Below are positions 35,320 to 48,100 of a stretch of 64,000 nucleotides of DNA, piece after piece. The notes under the pieces are model-generated. The model worked only from the letters and a program-made list of their open reading frames with translations, made no database searches and was not told the origin of the DNA. The position numbers were made by a program, and so were the translations under genes. Origin of the DNA: Scolanthus callimorphus (taxonomy: Eukaryota > Cnidaria > Anthozoa > Actiniaria > Edwardsiidae). Location of the stretch: contig CM066914.1 in the NCBI GenBank assembly GCA_033964015.1, positions 12,391,831 through 12,455,830 of the forward strand, written 5' to 3'. Within the stretch, counting starts at the first letter, position 1, and each line of letters begins with the position of its first letter.

Positions 35320-37260
35320 GTAATCCGTGTCGTTGGAGGGAGACAAACTGCGCGATCTAGAAGTAAGTTGTGTGATTTCATGTAACGCGCAGTGGCACCA
35401 CTACCTTCTGTTATTAACAAGCTATTTTGCCGGCACTATGCCATGCCCGAAACGTTTGTATCAAATTATACTGACACTTTTTCAATTTATTGATTCGATT
35501 TTATACCATTTCTTTACAAGTGTCACGCATCACCCGGAGTTTTAACTCTATCTTATTACTATGCACAAAAGGCAAATACAGAATTACATAGCTATATGCA
35601 CTTCTGGCAAATGCCAATGGTCTGTTCAATAAAAATACAAGGTTCGTACTCTCAGAAATACGGTTTATTAGGATTGTAAAAGCTTTTTCGTTCTTTTTTC
35701 AGACGTTTGACAGAAAAATTCATCATTTTGGATAACGTCTCCACCTTGCAGATGATTTTTTCGATTATGGGATGGTAAAGTTCGTCTTTTTTACCGTGAT
35801 GCACTGCGCGCATTCGGTGGCGTAGCTGGGCATTTTTCTCTTGGCGATTGCTTTCACTACATCCGCTCTAATGTTGAGTTACCTTAAACGTTTTTTGATG
35901 ACGCATCTGGGAGCTGAAGTCCTCGCACTTTTAGAGAAACTTAGTTTAGTTTATTACGATTTGTCACTCGAAATATACAATACAAGATACTAAAATAGTG
36001 AAAAGAGAAAAAAAAAGATAATCTAGACTAATGTGACAAGAGATGTGAACAGAGCGGAGCCCCAATTGAGACCACAAATTATGTATTTTCATACATTTTC
36101 TATGTTCAACCTCCCGCCTCACCGCCACGTTTTTGGCAATGAATGCCATTCTCTATTATAATAAGCCTTTCACTTCAAAGTGTAATCCGCGGGCCTTTGT
36201 AGGTGTTTAGGCACTTGCTGAGCTTTGTGAACAAGTTCTTTGTCAAAACGAATTTGCCGACACATTACATACCAATTTCTAGCCAAAATCGACACATTAC
36301 ATACCAATTTCTAGCCAAAATCGAGACCAGGATCCCAAACGATCAAACGTTTGTGAAACTTGGGTATTTTAATCAGATGTATTTAGAGTCTACACTTGTA
36401 CATGGACGTCCAAGCTAATAAAATCCACTGTAGGCGAAGATCATCAAGCACTTATCCAATGCTGTTCGCTCACTTTTGGACTGATTCATCGGTCCAAAAT
36501 CTACCGACAAATACAATTATTTCTATTACTATTATTTACTATTAATTATTATTCTACTTTGCAGAATTATTTTACTCTCGCAATTATTTATAGTCCTTTC
36601 GCCCCCTATCTAGCCACCCTCCCCCCCTTGCCTAATAAATACTGTTTTATAAAACTAACACTCTGTTTCAGGGATAATATAATGAGGACCACCACGAACC
36701 AAGTATCTCTGTGGCTTACATGTAAACTAAATTTAATTGGGCTGGACTTACTTTCATAACATTCTAACTAATGATATATTACATAACACTAATAAGGGTT
36801 CTCTATCAATATAATAAAGTCCACTAACACTGTTTCTTGGAACGTTTGTTCTTCGTTCTCTTTCAGCGTCGATGATACATTCGACTGGTTTTCCCCCATC
36901 AAGCAAAAATTTTAAACTGTACAGTCTATGAGCTTTCCAATAAAAAATCTCTGTTCATTGTGCATGAGGTTTAGCTTTCCGTTAATGAAAAAACAAAGAA
37001 TTTCTTCAGATTAGTCTAATATGATATAACCCGCGATAACATCATACGTAACAATAACGATATGATTCCATGGCAGAGCACCTGGTTGATGCTGGAGGCG
37101 CATTATCCTAAACCTCGGCCGGACCTGCTTCAAAAAAAATTATTTTCTCCCAATGGTCGGAAAAAGCACGTTTCTCCTTTCACGTGTCCTTTCAGAAGAA
37201 CGAAGAAATGTTCTCTTCTATAAGTATCGGGGTTACTGAATTACGTATTAATTCCACTTT
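35320..37260. other. Intergenic sequence, no gene seen
   Basis: AT-rich; includes a short direct duplication of CGACACATTACATACCAATT at 36258-36320. No supported coding region. Confidence 0.5.
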
Positions 37261-37269
37261 TAGTGATTT

Positions 37270-37540
37270 TACGATCCTTTATGCGCACTTCTACTTCGGC
37301 TTAAGTCAGCTATGGCCGTCTATGCGCACTTCTACTTCGGCTAAAGTCAGTTATATGGCCGTCTATGCGCTTTTCTACTTCGGCTAAAGTCAGTTATATG
37401 GCCGTCTATGCGCACTTCTACTTCGACTTAAGTCAGCTATGGCCGTCTATGCGCACTTCTACTTCGGCTAAAGTCAGTGAGTTATGGCCGTCTATGCGCA
37501 CTTCTACTTCGGCTGAAGTCAGCTATGGCCGGAAGACTAA
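37270..37540. repeat. ~42-47 base tandem repeat
   Basis: TATGGCCGTCTATGCGCACT followed by TCTACTTCGGCTAAAGTCAG recurs about six times. It abuts the 3' end of the minus-strand gene at 37588. Confidence 0.85.
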
Positions 37541-37587
37541 AAATGACTTCGGTGGCACCCAGCATATGCATCAGAGTGAAGACGTTA

Positions 37588-38133
37588 TTATTGTTTCTGG
37601 CTTTGGAAATATTTGAGTATCAAGCACGCCTTAGATTCCACTCTGTTAAACTCCTCTTCAGCACGCGCAAGATGCTTATTCAAGGCGCTCTCTTGACTTG
37701 AGATCCTCTGCCTCAGTCGAGGCCTTTCCTCTGCACCCAGCAAGCGGTTCCGAACAGACGGAAGGCAAGTGGAGTCCAGGGATAGTCGCCTCTGGAACCT
37801 CTTGTTCGGTGTATTTGGAGAGGTTTTGGCCTCCGATAATGGGCTGGTTTCCATGCTGGAGTTAATCAGTTGAGTTGTGCTCCTCTGATTTATAGGTCCC
37901 AGAGTTGGGAGTCGGATATCCTGGTCGGGATCGACCACAGAAGAACGGACATCGCTACGGACATCTCTACCAGTTCTACGAGCAACGAGAGGTGTGTCTA
38001 ATGGAGCAAGGGTCGTAAACTCAGTTATATCCGTTCTCATCTCCGAGCATTCTAAACGACGCACTCTTGGCTGACAAGAATGTGAGCGAACCAATCGCTG
38101 GCAGTTTGGTTCCAAAGGATTTGTTAGATTCAT
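37588..38133 (-). CDS. Lineage-specific protein, intact member of an inverted paralog pair
   Basis: Not recognised. An uninterrupted 181-codon frame from MNLTNPLEPN at 38133 to a stop at 37588. It is rich in Arg and Ser, with likely phosphorylation-type RRLSLDS and a helical C-terminus LNKHLARAEEEFNRVESKAC then LILKY. That tail matches the tail of the plus-strand copy at 41390-41505 (LEEHIARADENFDKFKSKAQ then IILKY), so the two are homologous. A stop lies upstream of the ATG in the same frame. A different frame upstream (SLDANDTALVKLRNVI, 38134-38185) behind a good acceptor may belong to another isoform. Function unknown. Confidence 0.55.
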   Translation of the reverse strand: MNLTNPLEPNCQRLVRSHSCQPRVRRLECSEMRTDITEFTTLAPLDTPLVARRTGRDVRSDVRSSVVDPDQDIRLPTLGPINQRSTTQLINSSMETSPLSEAKTSPNTPNKRFQRRLSLDSTCLPSVRNRLLGAEERPRLRQRISSQESALNKHLARAEEEFNRVESKACLILKYFQSQKQ

Positions 38134-38189
38134 GGATAACGTTACGTAGTTTCACAAGAGCAGTGTCATTGGCATCCAAAGAAGCCTGC

Positions 38190-39350
38190 AGCGAGAAATA
38201 ACTAGAGCGCGCGTTCCTCGGGATAGTTTTTCGATAGTTATGGCTTCCTGTATCTATTTCAATGATGTTTACAAAATATTCTTGCTAAACAAAAACCCAA
38301 CATAAATAGACATGCTATAAAGCAAGAGATGTAATAATATCCACAATAGATAACGCCTGAGGAACTCTTTCGCCGAAGAATAAGATTGAGCCCTGATTGG
38401 CGGGGCCTTACAGTGCGACAATTAAACAAATCCATGTTACTATCCCAGATCAAGAGATAAGGCTTGGGAAAACACAAGTGCAACCCAATTTGATCTTTTT
38501 TTTACTTCTATGGTCAGATCCGGCCTGAGTTTTCGAGATATCACACCCTGACACCTCGATAACTAATAATGATAAATAATTAGCAAGCAATAAAATTAGA
38601 AAGCACTCATTATCTAATAATTTTAGTAAAAGAACTTGCGTAAATCAGGGCTCACATCTTACCATTTTCTATTTATTTGGATTCTGCAAATAATAATCAC
38701 AACTCCAAGCTAGAAATTTGGCATTCAAGCGAACTTGGCAGTCCTAGGCAATATCTGACAGACTATCAGCGGGGTGCGTGATTTGTCTAATACAAAAGAC
38801 TGCGACATGAAGAGGAAAGATTAAATAACGGTACGCGCTCTTGTCTTTGCCAAACATTTCGTCTGTGCAAAGTTAGTTGAGAGAAGAACTTCGGGAAGAA
38901 TCAAGTTAATTTGGGTAACCATAAGAACGCCGTAAACATCTCAGCTTCCCGTAGACAAAATAATAACAAAGAAATCGCGCAATTAATCTTCCAAGTCACT
39001 GGGATGCTTGTACTAAATGCCATCATGAAAAGCTGCAGAGCGTTTCTAATGTTCCTCTACAAAGTTAACTTGCAATAGCCATAAAGTTGGTATCCACTTA
39101 GATCCATGTGGCTTTTTGATGAGGTATCTTTTATTTCAAGAACTCTGTTTTACACATTTTTTTGTAATGCTCAGCGAACGGCGCCACTGTTTGATGAAAT
39201 ATACTGAATGAAAAGAATTTCAAGCACGGTTGTGCGCGATGATGCCAGCAATAGAAGTTACTACAATGATATTCAAAGACTACAAAACGGCATTTTAGGC
39301 TTCCGCACCCTCCTCCTTAGCACCAGACCTCATTTTCAGGCTTGGTCTGT
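38190..39350. other. Intergenic sequence, no gene seen
   Basis: AT-rich, with no convincing open frame or repeat. Confidence 0.45.
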
Positions 39351-39356
39351 GTAGAG

Positions 39357-39792
39357 GGGGGCCTAGGGGGTTCTCAAAACCGCACAAAAATTTCGAAAAT
39401 TTCGCGCAGATTTTTCGGGAATACCGCTCACCGCAAAAAAGTTTTTCTTTTATATCTTAAATGGCGCCGTTTACACACGCGAAGTCAGTCAAATGCTTTC
39501 CGCTAACGATTCCGTGGTATCCAATGGCAATCAGACGTTCTATTCAAGCAAAACAAGAGCGGAAGATTGTCTTGAGCCCTACAACCATCCTCCAGTGTGT
39601 AACTTGTGTTTTACTGCCGCTAAATACCGCTAACCGTAGGACTCGCAAACACCGCAATACCGCATTTTTGTACACAAATTACCGCAGACTTTGAAAATAC
39701 CGTATAACCGTAACTTTTAACCTTTTTAACCGCAAAACCGCACAAAAAACACAGCCAATACCGCATCACCGCAAACCCTTAGGCCCCCTCTG
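39357..39792. mobile_element. Element rich in ACCGCA motifs
   Basis: The left end GGGGCCTAGGGGGTTCTC is partly complementary to the right end AACCCTTAGGCCCCC. CTGTGTAGA flanks both sides as a possible target-site duplication. The interior repeats ATACCGC/AACCGCA. Confidence 0.5.
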
Positions 39793-40532
39793 TGTAGACA
39801 CAACACGAGCATTTCTCTCGTTCACAGTTAATGATCAAAACTACTACCTATGGACTTTTGACCCTCGATCTTACGATCAACACTTTTTCTGAATCTTAAT
39901 GGCACACGCAACGTGACTAAATGTTTTGTTGAGTTTGTTTCTGTAAAGACAATCGAAAAAGATTCATCAGTTGGTGGGAGTTCGCGCAAAAAAATAAATT
40001 CATTTTACAACAGTTTGATGGCATTAGTGGCACTGCGGGTACTAAAAAACCGTGCTCTTTAGAATTCGATGCTACAAGGCACTTTTTATTTCTATCGAAG
40101 GCCTTTATAAGTCTTCCTATCCTTGAGTACTCAGGCGCAAATTGTTTTATTTCTGCGCGCAAGCAAAATGCAGGGATGCTGGATAAAGTTTACAAAGTAA
40201 TCTGTAACTCGGTGCCGTACTTGCTGTCTCTCGACAATCCAAAAGCTACTATTTTCTAGCAAAGCTCCAGCTGTTCTTCTCCGCATGAAAACTAAATAAC
40301 ACCTCCGTTTCGAGGTCTATATAATGCGCCGATACCTCTGCAGGATAGATGTATTCGAGACAGAGCTCGGCGAATGAAACAGTGAAACACCAACATGGAG
40401 AAAGAGGCCATATCGATAAGAGCTTTCGAGGGAGATAGAAAACAGAGCCAGAGGGACCGGGACGCTTTCCTGTTACCATCGTAGACGCTTGGGGTACGGA
40501 GGGCTCACACTCCACATCTTGTATTCTGCCTC

Positions 40533-41505
40533 CTCAGAAAAGCATTGGGACAATGAAGCGGCTGCAAAGAACGCATCAAAACATGGCACCAACTACATAT
40601 GTTAGCGTTACATCACTTTCTCAGAGAGAGTACTGTGAAGAACGGATTGAAACGATCCCTTCTTTCAATTCAGCGCCTCCGCACGATAAAACCGTCCCGC
40701 ATTCTAGCTCAAGTTTCCAGGACGTCCAGGCTCAGCAAGGCGGAATAACTAGGCAAGCGACACAGGGAAAACACACAATATTAACAGATCAAAAACATAT
40801 CAACCTTTGTTGTCAGTGACTGAGACATCGTATGCTGTGGGTAGTACCATAGAACACTTTCAACAACAGAAAGAAACGGCCCCTTCTCTGAATTCAGCGC
40901 AACCGCAAGACACAACCATCTCGCATCTACCAGATTTCCAGGCTCAGGAAGGCGAAATTGGTATGAGGAATCGACCACATAGCAGGCATCGGAAATTGGT
41001 AAGATCAAAGACATGCTATCCTTGGTTGTCTCTGACTAAAACATCACCGTGCACTCACAGCAACATGGATAACTGGAGAGAGAACAACGATACCATCCTA
41101 CCCCTGTCTCCAGAGTCCTCGCGTACCCTCACGAGGCCGAGAAGTGACAGCGAGTTGTTACAAAACCGTAACAGATCACAGATCGCAGATCTGCCTTCTG
41201 TTTCAGTGACCAGTACAAGGTTGCATGCCAAGACACGAGATAGAGAGATGTTCTCAGGGAAAAAGAGAGGGGATTCGCCGCTGCCGAAACTGGATAGTAG
41301 CAGTTTAGTGAATGTACGATCGCCGAGCTCGCCATACTAACTGTCCGAGTCCGGTAATGGAGGACGCATTAACTGGAATGTATACGAAGAAAACAGTGTG
41401 TATAATCTGGAAGAGCACATTGCCAGAGCTGATGAAAACTTTGATAAATTTAAAAGCAAGGCGCAAATTATCTTAAAGTATCTTGAAACTCTAAATTTAC
41501 CTTAA
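40533..41505 (+). pseudogene. Degenerate paralog of the 37588-38133 gene
   Basis: A good acceptor (CTGCCTCCTCAG) at 40532 opens a frame (MAPTTYVSVTSLSQREY) that contains a tandemly duplicated ~215-base module; copies begin about 40600 and 40830. Between the copies the frame must change by one position near 40745-40790 for the second copy (RSKTYQPLLSVTETS) to be read. The second frame stops at TAA 41338-41340. In the same frame the sequence continues LSESGNGG and then LEEHIARADENFDKFKSKAQ IILKYLETLNLP to a stop at 41503-41505, homologous to the tail of the minus-strand paralog. One frame shift and one nonsense codon suggest a decaying gene, although the shift could be an assembly indel. Confidence 0.55.
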
Positions 41506-41674
41506 GTACATTTTCGTGTCACTCTAGACTTCGAAATCAACAAAAAAATGAACAGTTCCTTTCATAGCATGCGCAAGGTAGTCATAAAGATAATGGTATG
41601 ACTAGTTTTACGGGAAAACTAGGTGGTCTGCGTCGGCGGAGACGTGAACATGAACAACAACAACCAAGGGTTGA

Positions 41675-42718
41675 GATTTATGTTAAACGCCGTGGAAAAA
41701 TGGTGTTTTGCTGACGTTTCGAGCGTTAGCCCTTCGTCGGAGCAAAGAGGGAAAACTGAGGGAGTGGGGCTGTATATAAAGTAAATGTAGAGCCGTTGCT
41801 AGGCAACAGATAAACATTCGGAATGACTAAAGGCGATAATTGGTTAAGAATAACAAAGGATGCCATGGGCCATTGAAATCGCAAACTAGTGATAAAAGTA
41901 AAGAAAGAGGAAATATGATGAGATGTAGAAAACTAGGTATAAGAGAAAAATTCATTGATGCCGTGGGGTGATCGGCAACCGAGTGAAAGAATAAGTCTAT
42001 TCTCTTTATGGAAGCGAGAATGATTAGACCCGTTGTGAAGAGAAACACCGCAAACAGTCATATGATCTCTAGTGTGACCGGGAAGATTGAAGTGTCGGGC
42101 CACTGGTTTGTTACGGTCATTTTTCCTCACATCATTGCGATGCTGGCAAAAGCGCGTAGAAAGCATTTGACCGGTTTGTCCTATATAGATCATGCGGCAA
42201 AGGGAGCAAGTAATACAATATATGACGTTGGCGGTGGTGCAATCAAAGTGATCTGTGATGTTAAAAGACTCGCCGTTAGGGCCGATGATCCGGGTGGTGG
42301 AAACGACATGATCACACGTTGTGCATTTTGATCTAGTACATTTGAAAGTGCCGGGTTGTAGACCGCCAGGCGTGAGAACGCCTCTAACGAGAGAATTGCG
42401 CAAGTTTCGGTCCCGCTTAAAAGAGAACAAAGGCGGCTTGGGGAAAATTGCGGCTGTTTCCGGGTCCCTTTGTAGGATCTTAAAGTTCCTGGACACAAAA
42501 TGCTTGATTGCTAGGTTAGTAGGATGAAAAGTAAGGGGGAAGGGAATCCTATCCTCTAGAGTGGGTTCTGATGGCTGCAAGGCTGTGGTTCTGTCGATCG
42601 AACGGGCGCGGCTAAGGGCGTTAGCGACGACATTGTCAGGGTAACCACGATTTCTGAAAAACTCTGAATAAAGATAGTTTTGGCACCAAATGTAATCTGG
42701 AGCTTTAAAATCTTAAAA
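41675..42718 (-). mobile_element. Penelope-like retroelement fragment with GIY-YIG endonuclease
   Basis: The open frame on the minus strand from about 42718 to 41933 carries FFRNRGYPDNVV, a Cys motif (FKCTRSKCTTCDHV) and the GIY-YIG core IYCITCSLCRMIYIGQTG, then LSTRFCQHRNDVR and the downstream ENRLILSLG. These are the C-terminal end and endonuclease of a Penelope-like element. The reverse transcriptase domain is missing, so the copy is 5'-truncated. The 3' flank contains TTTCGAGCGTTAGCCCTTCG as non-coding tail (on the plus strand near 41717). Not expected to be active. Confidence 0.85.
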
Positions 42719-42725
42719 AGCAAGT

Positions 42726-44400
42726 AGTATAACATGTTCTTGAGTCTTAAACGTTCAGGCACCGGTGATAAACCTCATAGTCCCACACGGCAAACACGTA
42801 AACCAGTCTTTTTATTACAGCTATTGTGTTTAGTTTCTCGCTCAATTGTAATTGACTGATGTTTCTCCGTGTGCGTAAATACAGTTGTATTATGTACGCA
42901 TGTTTCCCAATGTTTGCAAAAAAAAAAAACAATGTGCTTTGAGATTTTGCAACTTGCAGGGAGCTGTAAATAAACCTTTCGACGACTGTATAAAATGGCT
43001 TGAGTTTGTTTAAAGATTTTGAGTAATGAAATAAAAGTATAAACACTTGTTATTATCAACCAAAGGAGCGCTTGTTACTTTTTGTTATGTAACATGGAAG
43101 TGTTCACGTGCCACCACCCACTTCGTTAGGTATTCCGCGAATTCGACATGTTATCGATTTCCTTTGTGTCGCGAGGTATTACTCAACACAATTATCAAAG
43201 AAAAGAAGTTATTTATTCTGATCACGTAACAATTACATACACCAATAGGGGTATATCAGACGCTCTTAAATCCCCAGGGGTTGATTACTTATTTTTCGAG
43301 CTAATCAGTTAGAGATTAAATACTTAACAAATTAGCGGGTGGCTCGAAAGTCGATGATCGATGGCGCATAATAATTTCCGACGATTTGACGGACACATGG
43401 GGAGACGGGAAAGAAATGCAAAAAGCTCCGACGGACATGAGATTTTGCAATCCGATCACAAGGGAGAGATTCTTTATATGTTAAATAGACTTATTAGCAA
43501 CTCACAAGTTCGCAAATCACTCGAAACATCCTCAGCTCTCTTGATTTTTTTGACGAATTTTAATGAAATTCGCGTCCGGACAAAATAAGCAAAAACAATG
43601 CTTGCGAAGCCGTTCTTGTGAAACCGGACAACACAGTTAATAACACCCCAGAAACATCTGTTAACCTTAATCTCTGCTAATACGTATCACTATTCTCAAT
43701 CACTACCGGAAGCAGCTATTACTTCGTTAGCCCGACTAGTATTAACGCTACACACGCACATCATTATACGATAAACAAAAAAAAATGCATTCGACCACAA
43801 TAAGGACTGCTAGCGGAAATATTTCTCTTTCGCATTTTCGCTAGACACGAAATATTTCTGCGCGTTATGTAGCCGAGACAAAGAAATGTTTTTGCCGCAT
43901 GGCATCTTATGTTTTCTCAAGTAAAACAATGTTACACAAATTGCGCACAAAAAGGACAAAATGTTGCCACTAGTATGTTTCAGACCTGAAATGTTCAAAG
44001 GAACACAGGGGATTCCGAAAAACATCACAGGACATCATACTCCGTTGGAATGTTTCTCCTAAGGCCTAGTTTTCATGGAGTTAAATGCAGTCATATCTAA
44101 TACAGCATTTTTCATGCGATCCGAGCGTTTGCATGGAAACTGGGCAGAGTTAGTTTGATGTGCCATGACTACTACGACTGGGTATCTACTTCATCGCTGA
44201 ATGCCATATAGTCGTCTCCTAATAGAACGAGGCATAATCAAACAAAAGGACCATTCATATTCAAATAAGGCGGCTATTGTGACATTCAGCGATGAAGCAT
44301 ATACCTACGACTGGCCCTTGCTTTAGGTTAGTTTGCCAATTCTAAAATCTCCCCTGGTGTGAACGAAACACATTTTCAACTTATCGATGAGAGTGTTTTT
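42726..44400. other. Intergenic sequence, no secure gene
   Basis: A 75-codon frame at 43361-43588 (ends near LTNFNEIRVRTK) has reasonable composition but no recognisable motif or splice partner. Otherwise nothing seen. Confidence 0.4.
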
Positions 44401-44409
44401 ATTCACTTT

Positions 44410-44434
44410 CAGGGGCGTAGCCAGGAATTTTGAT

Positions 44435-44470
<36 letters not shown>

Positions 44471-44562
44471 AATAGCGAAAACGATGGGACAAATACAGTA
44501 AATGTATGGGAGAATCTTCCGAGAAAGGCCCCCCCCCCCCCCCCCCCCCGGCTACGCCCCTG
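44410..44562. mobile_element. Short element with AGGGGCGTAGCC ends and long G/C runs
   Basis: The left end AGGGGCGTAGCCAGG pairs with the right end CCGGCTACGCCCCT. A G run of more than 30 bases lies near the left and a C run of about 22 near the right. The runs pair with each other, so the whole unit is a hairpin. Confidence 0.7.
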
Positions 44563-44679
44563 ATTTTTACAATTTTCATCATTTCAGCATGTTGTCCTTT
44601 CAAACTGCTTCGCCCGACAGCACCTTGACGACTAGTTAATAATTAGACCTCGAGCCCGAAAGGGCTATGGGTAAATAGG

Positions 44680-44890
44680 GTGAGAGTCTCACCCAACTAG
44701 TTGGACAAAAAAAGCGAAAAATTGTCCAAAAAATCACCAGAAAACTCGACAAAACGAGAAGCGGCCGCCATTGTCTTCATGTTCAAAATCGGCGCTTTCG
44801 CTATTAGAGGACTATTGATAATAGTCCCCTAGTAGCGTAGCCAATCAGAATGCAGCATTGGCAATAGTCCACTAGTTGGGTGATACTAGT
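44680..44890. repeat. Inverted repeat
   Basis: CTCACCCAACTAGTTGGAC (about 44688-44706) pairs with AGTCCACTAGTTGGGTGA (about 44865-44882). The inner ACTATTGATAATAGTCC is itself palindromic. Likely a small foldback element. Confidence 0.55.
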
Positions 44891-44945
44891 AGATAGTATC
44901 CCCATCATCTTACCTCGTGGCCGAGGTTTCTACGCTACTCTTGAA

Positions 44946-45167
44946 CTAGCCCATGTTCTCTCTGTACGCTCTTCTTTAGCCCATGTTCTCTCTGTACGCT
45001 CTTCTTTAACTAGCCCATGTTCTCTCTGTACGCTCTTCTTTAGCCCATGTTCTCTCTGTACGCTCTTCTTTAACTAGCCCATGTTCTCTCTGTACACTCT
45101 TCTTTAACTAGCCCATAGTGTTCTGTCTGTACGCTCTTCTTTAACTAGCCCATGTTCTCTCTGTTCC
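44946..45167. repeat. Minisatellite built from the 3' end of the IGBP1 reading frame
   Basis: Seven copies (GCCCATG at 44949, 44979, 45013, 45043, 45077, 45110, 45148) alternate mainly between 30 and 34 bases. On the minus strand each unit contains ACAGAGAGAACATGGGC, most followed by TAG, identical to the last codons and stop of IGBP1. The copy at 45145-45167 is the coding one; the rest lie in the 3' flank. Confidence 0.9.
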
Positions 45168-48100
45168 CTCGCCGCGCCTGTGCTCTGTAAGAGAACAAAA
45201 ACACACCACCAATCAATGAAGACAATTTTATCACCTTCAAAGGTTTTAACCTTAAAAGTGACAAGTCAATCATCTCTCGATTGAGATTCCTTGCTGTTAT
45301 AAACACCACTCGTGTGATTGGAGTCTTTAAGTTGAAGATGTTAAAGCTTATTTCAAAGTTCACTATTCTGAAAGCACACAACGAAATGAGAGCGGAACCT
45401 ACCATCCTTCCATTCATCCCATCCCCGAGCTTTCTGGAGTTTTTCTGGATCATCATCATCATCATCGTCTGATTTATCTTCCTCTCTTTTATCCTTGCTG
45501 GCATTAAGCTGAGATGAGCTTGGGTTATCTCTGTTTCATGATCATAGGATTTTAAAGTAAATAGAGCAAAAAGGTCAAGGTGAATGAAAATGAAACCATT
45601 ATATAGGAGAGACAATTGCATTATCACTTGAGATTATGAGAAACTTACATAGATACTCCTGTATAAATTGATCAATCATACTGATTGCTCACCCAATTAT
45701 ATTATAATATAGCTACAAAAAGAAATTACCATGACCAGAACTTGGAAATAATATGTCAAAGTTAGCTAAGGTACACACATACATGTAAGACAAAGCACAA
45801 AGAGAAAAATGGTTTACTTGTTATATTCCAAGACAACTTTTCCTTCTCTGATCTCTTTCTCCAGATATTCTTCCTGAGTCATGGTTGGTACACTAGGGTA
45901 TCCAGCACCAAATACCTTGGACTGGTAACATATTATGCAAAGAGCAGATGTCATATTAGTGTGAAAGATGTTCACTGGCTAAAGAGCAGGGTTTTCAGTA
46001 ACTTTTGAAATATATAGATACAGATTGTAAAGTAGGCTGGTGACCCCAGAAATTATAGGGAAACATTTGAGAGATTTTGCCGACTGTGCTGAAAGTTCTC
46101 AAATTATGTGGAGTACCTAAGCCTTCAAAGTAGCCTGTCACGAAATGGCTTCTACTGAAGCTCCTGAAAGAGCCTCAATGAACTATTTTGTCTTTCATCA
46201 TAATACTGAGTCAAAGAATGCAAACCCCTCTATGCTAATTCCATAATAGGCTTAAACCAGTTTATTAATAATAATTAGGCAGGAACTGTAAATTTCCAGA
46301 TTTTTAAGGAGTGAGAGTCTCGGCTAAATTTTGTTTTTTTTAATGTTACCTGCAACATTTCACGTGTTATAAGAAGAGGCTTCATTGGCTGAAAATAAAA
46401 TGATCAAACTATTTATGCATCTATAGCTGCAATATTTATGCATCTACAGCAATACACAAATTACAATACAAAATTATTGTATAGAATGATATCGGTACCT
46501 TGCGCTGTTTATCTGGAGGTGACACCCCAGACACTGTGCCTGTTTTTATTTTCTCCATGTGTTCAAGGATCTGCAGCTCATCTAGCAAACACAAGAAACA
46601 CAGATTAATAATGGAGTCTTGGGACTAGCGTGGAGTCCATATACAGATACAGACATCCAACGGCTGGAACAAGTACAAAAGAACGCGGCGAGATTTGTTA
46701 CGAACAACTACAGCTTCCAAGCTAGCTCGACTGAGCTTGTTAACCAACTTAATTGGGACACGCTGGAAACTAGGAGACTTTACCATCAGTCAGTGTTAAT
46801 GTTCAAATTTCATAATAACCTTGTGGCCTGCCCTCTGCCTACTTCCGTTTCTCAACCTACGCATAGAGTCGCTAGGAGGCATAATCATAGTTTTTTGCAA
46901 TTACAGTCTAATATCCTATCCCATAATTATTCCTTTTTTCCAAGAGCTATACGAATCTGGAACCTACTACCAAGAAATGTTGTAAACTTAGAAACCCTAG
47001 AGGCATTTAAACAGCCGCTCTGCCAGCCATCAGGCAGCTAAAGGTGCCTTCGCACCTACGCCGACTTTAAGCTGACTACCCTCCCATTATTAGCGTAAGC
47101 TACATTATACTGCGGTATAGGGAGTATCATTTAAGTATTTAAGTATTTAAGTACTAGACCACCACTGGAGGATGAGTTGAATTCCATTATCTTGTTGTGC
47201 CCCCAATTATCCTTTTAGATATATAGACAACTTTGCCCAAATTGGGATGTCTGCCAGCTTAAGTTTTGATAACATCATTGGTGTTAATTAAGTGGCTGAT
47301 AATTACACACCAAATTCTGACTGTATCAGGCCTTTCTGTTCAGTTTTCACAAATTAATGTACCTTCAATATGTGCAAGTTGTTCAATAGACTTGTTAATC
47401 CATAGTTTTAATGACAGCATATAATATTCTCTCTGTAGATCAAAAGTACAAGAACACATTGTAGCTAGTAAATTATTTTCATGATTAAGCATAGCTGGAG
47501 ACCTATACAGCACAATGAAGAACAGATAGTTGCACATTGGGCTTTAATGAAAATACCATTACCATAGACTACACAAAGCACACTTTGGGAAGTTGGGGGA
47601 GGCCAGTTTACCTGTATGTCTTCTTCAGAACTTGGACTAGTTTTTCCTTCTATATATGCTTCTAATTCCTTGATGAAAGCAAACCATTATTAGTTAAGGA
47701 ACCAAATCACTTTGTAACTTTAATGAAAGCAATTGACCTTAAGTCTGCTTTCTTGTTGTTTTTGTTCTTTGTATCTTCTTATTTTTTCTTCCCTTGCAGT
47801 AGCTTGCTGCTGTAGACTACCAGTAGTTGTTGTTTGGGGAGAATGTGAATTTCTAGAGACTGTGTTACTTAAAACATCCTAAAACACAATTCAGCAAGAT
47901 CAATCAGCAATTTATTAATTTACTTTTGATTAATTTTCAGAACATTTACATGTCATGTGATTCCAGAAATTATCCAGAATATTTTGGAAAACCTAGGAGC
48001 TGAATGTCCAATACTAGGGAGCTGAATGTCCAATTTTCTATACAAATATCTGGTATTTCGTGTTTGAATATTACAGAGGGAGGGGGGAATCATATCTGAA

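Noticed and set aside
42008..42498. ORFs on both strands opposite the Penelope fragment
   Set aside because: Shadow frames of the GIY-YIG reading frame.
43361..43588. 75-codon ORF (ends near LTNFNEIRVRTK)
   Set aside because: Composition is plausible but there is no motif, homolog or splice partner to support it.
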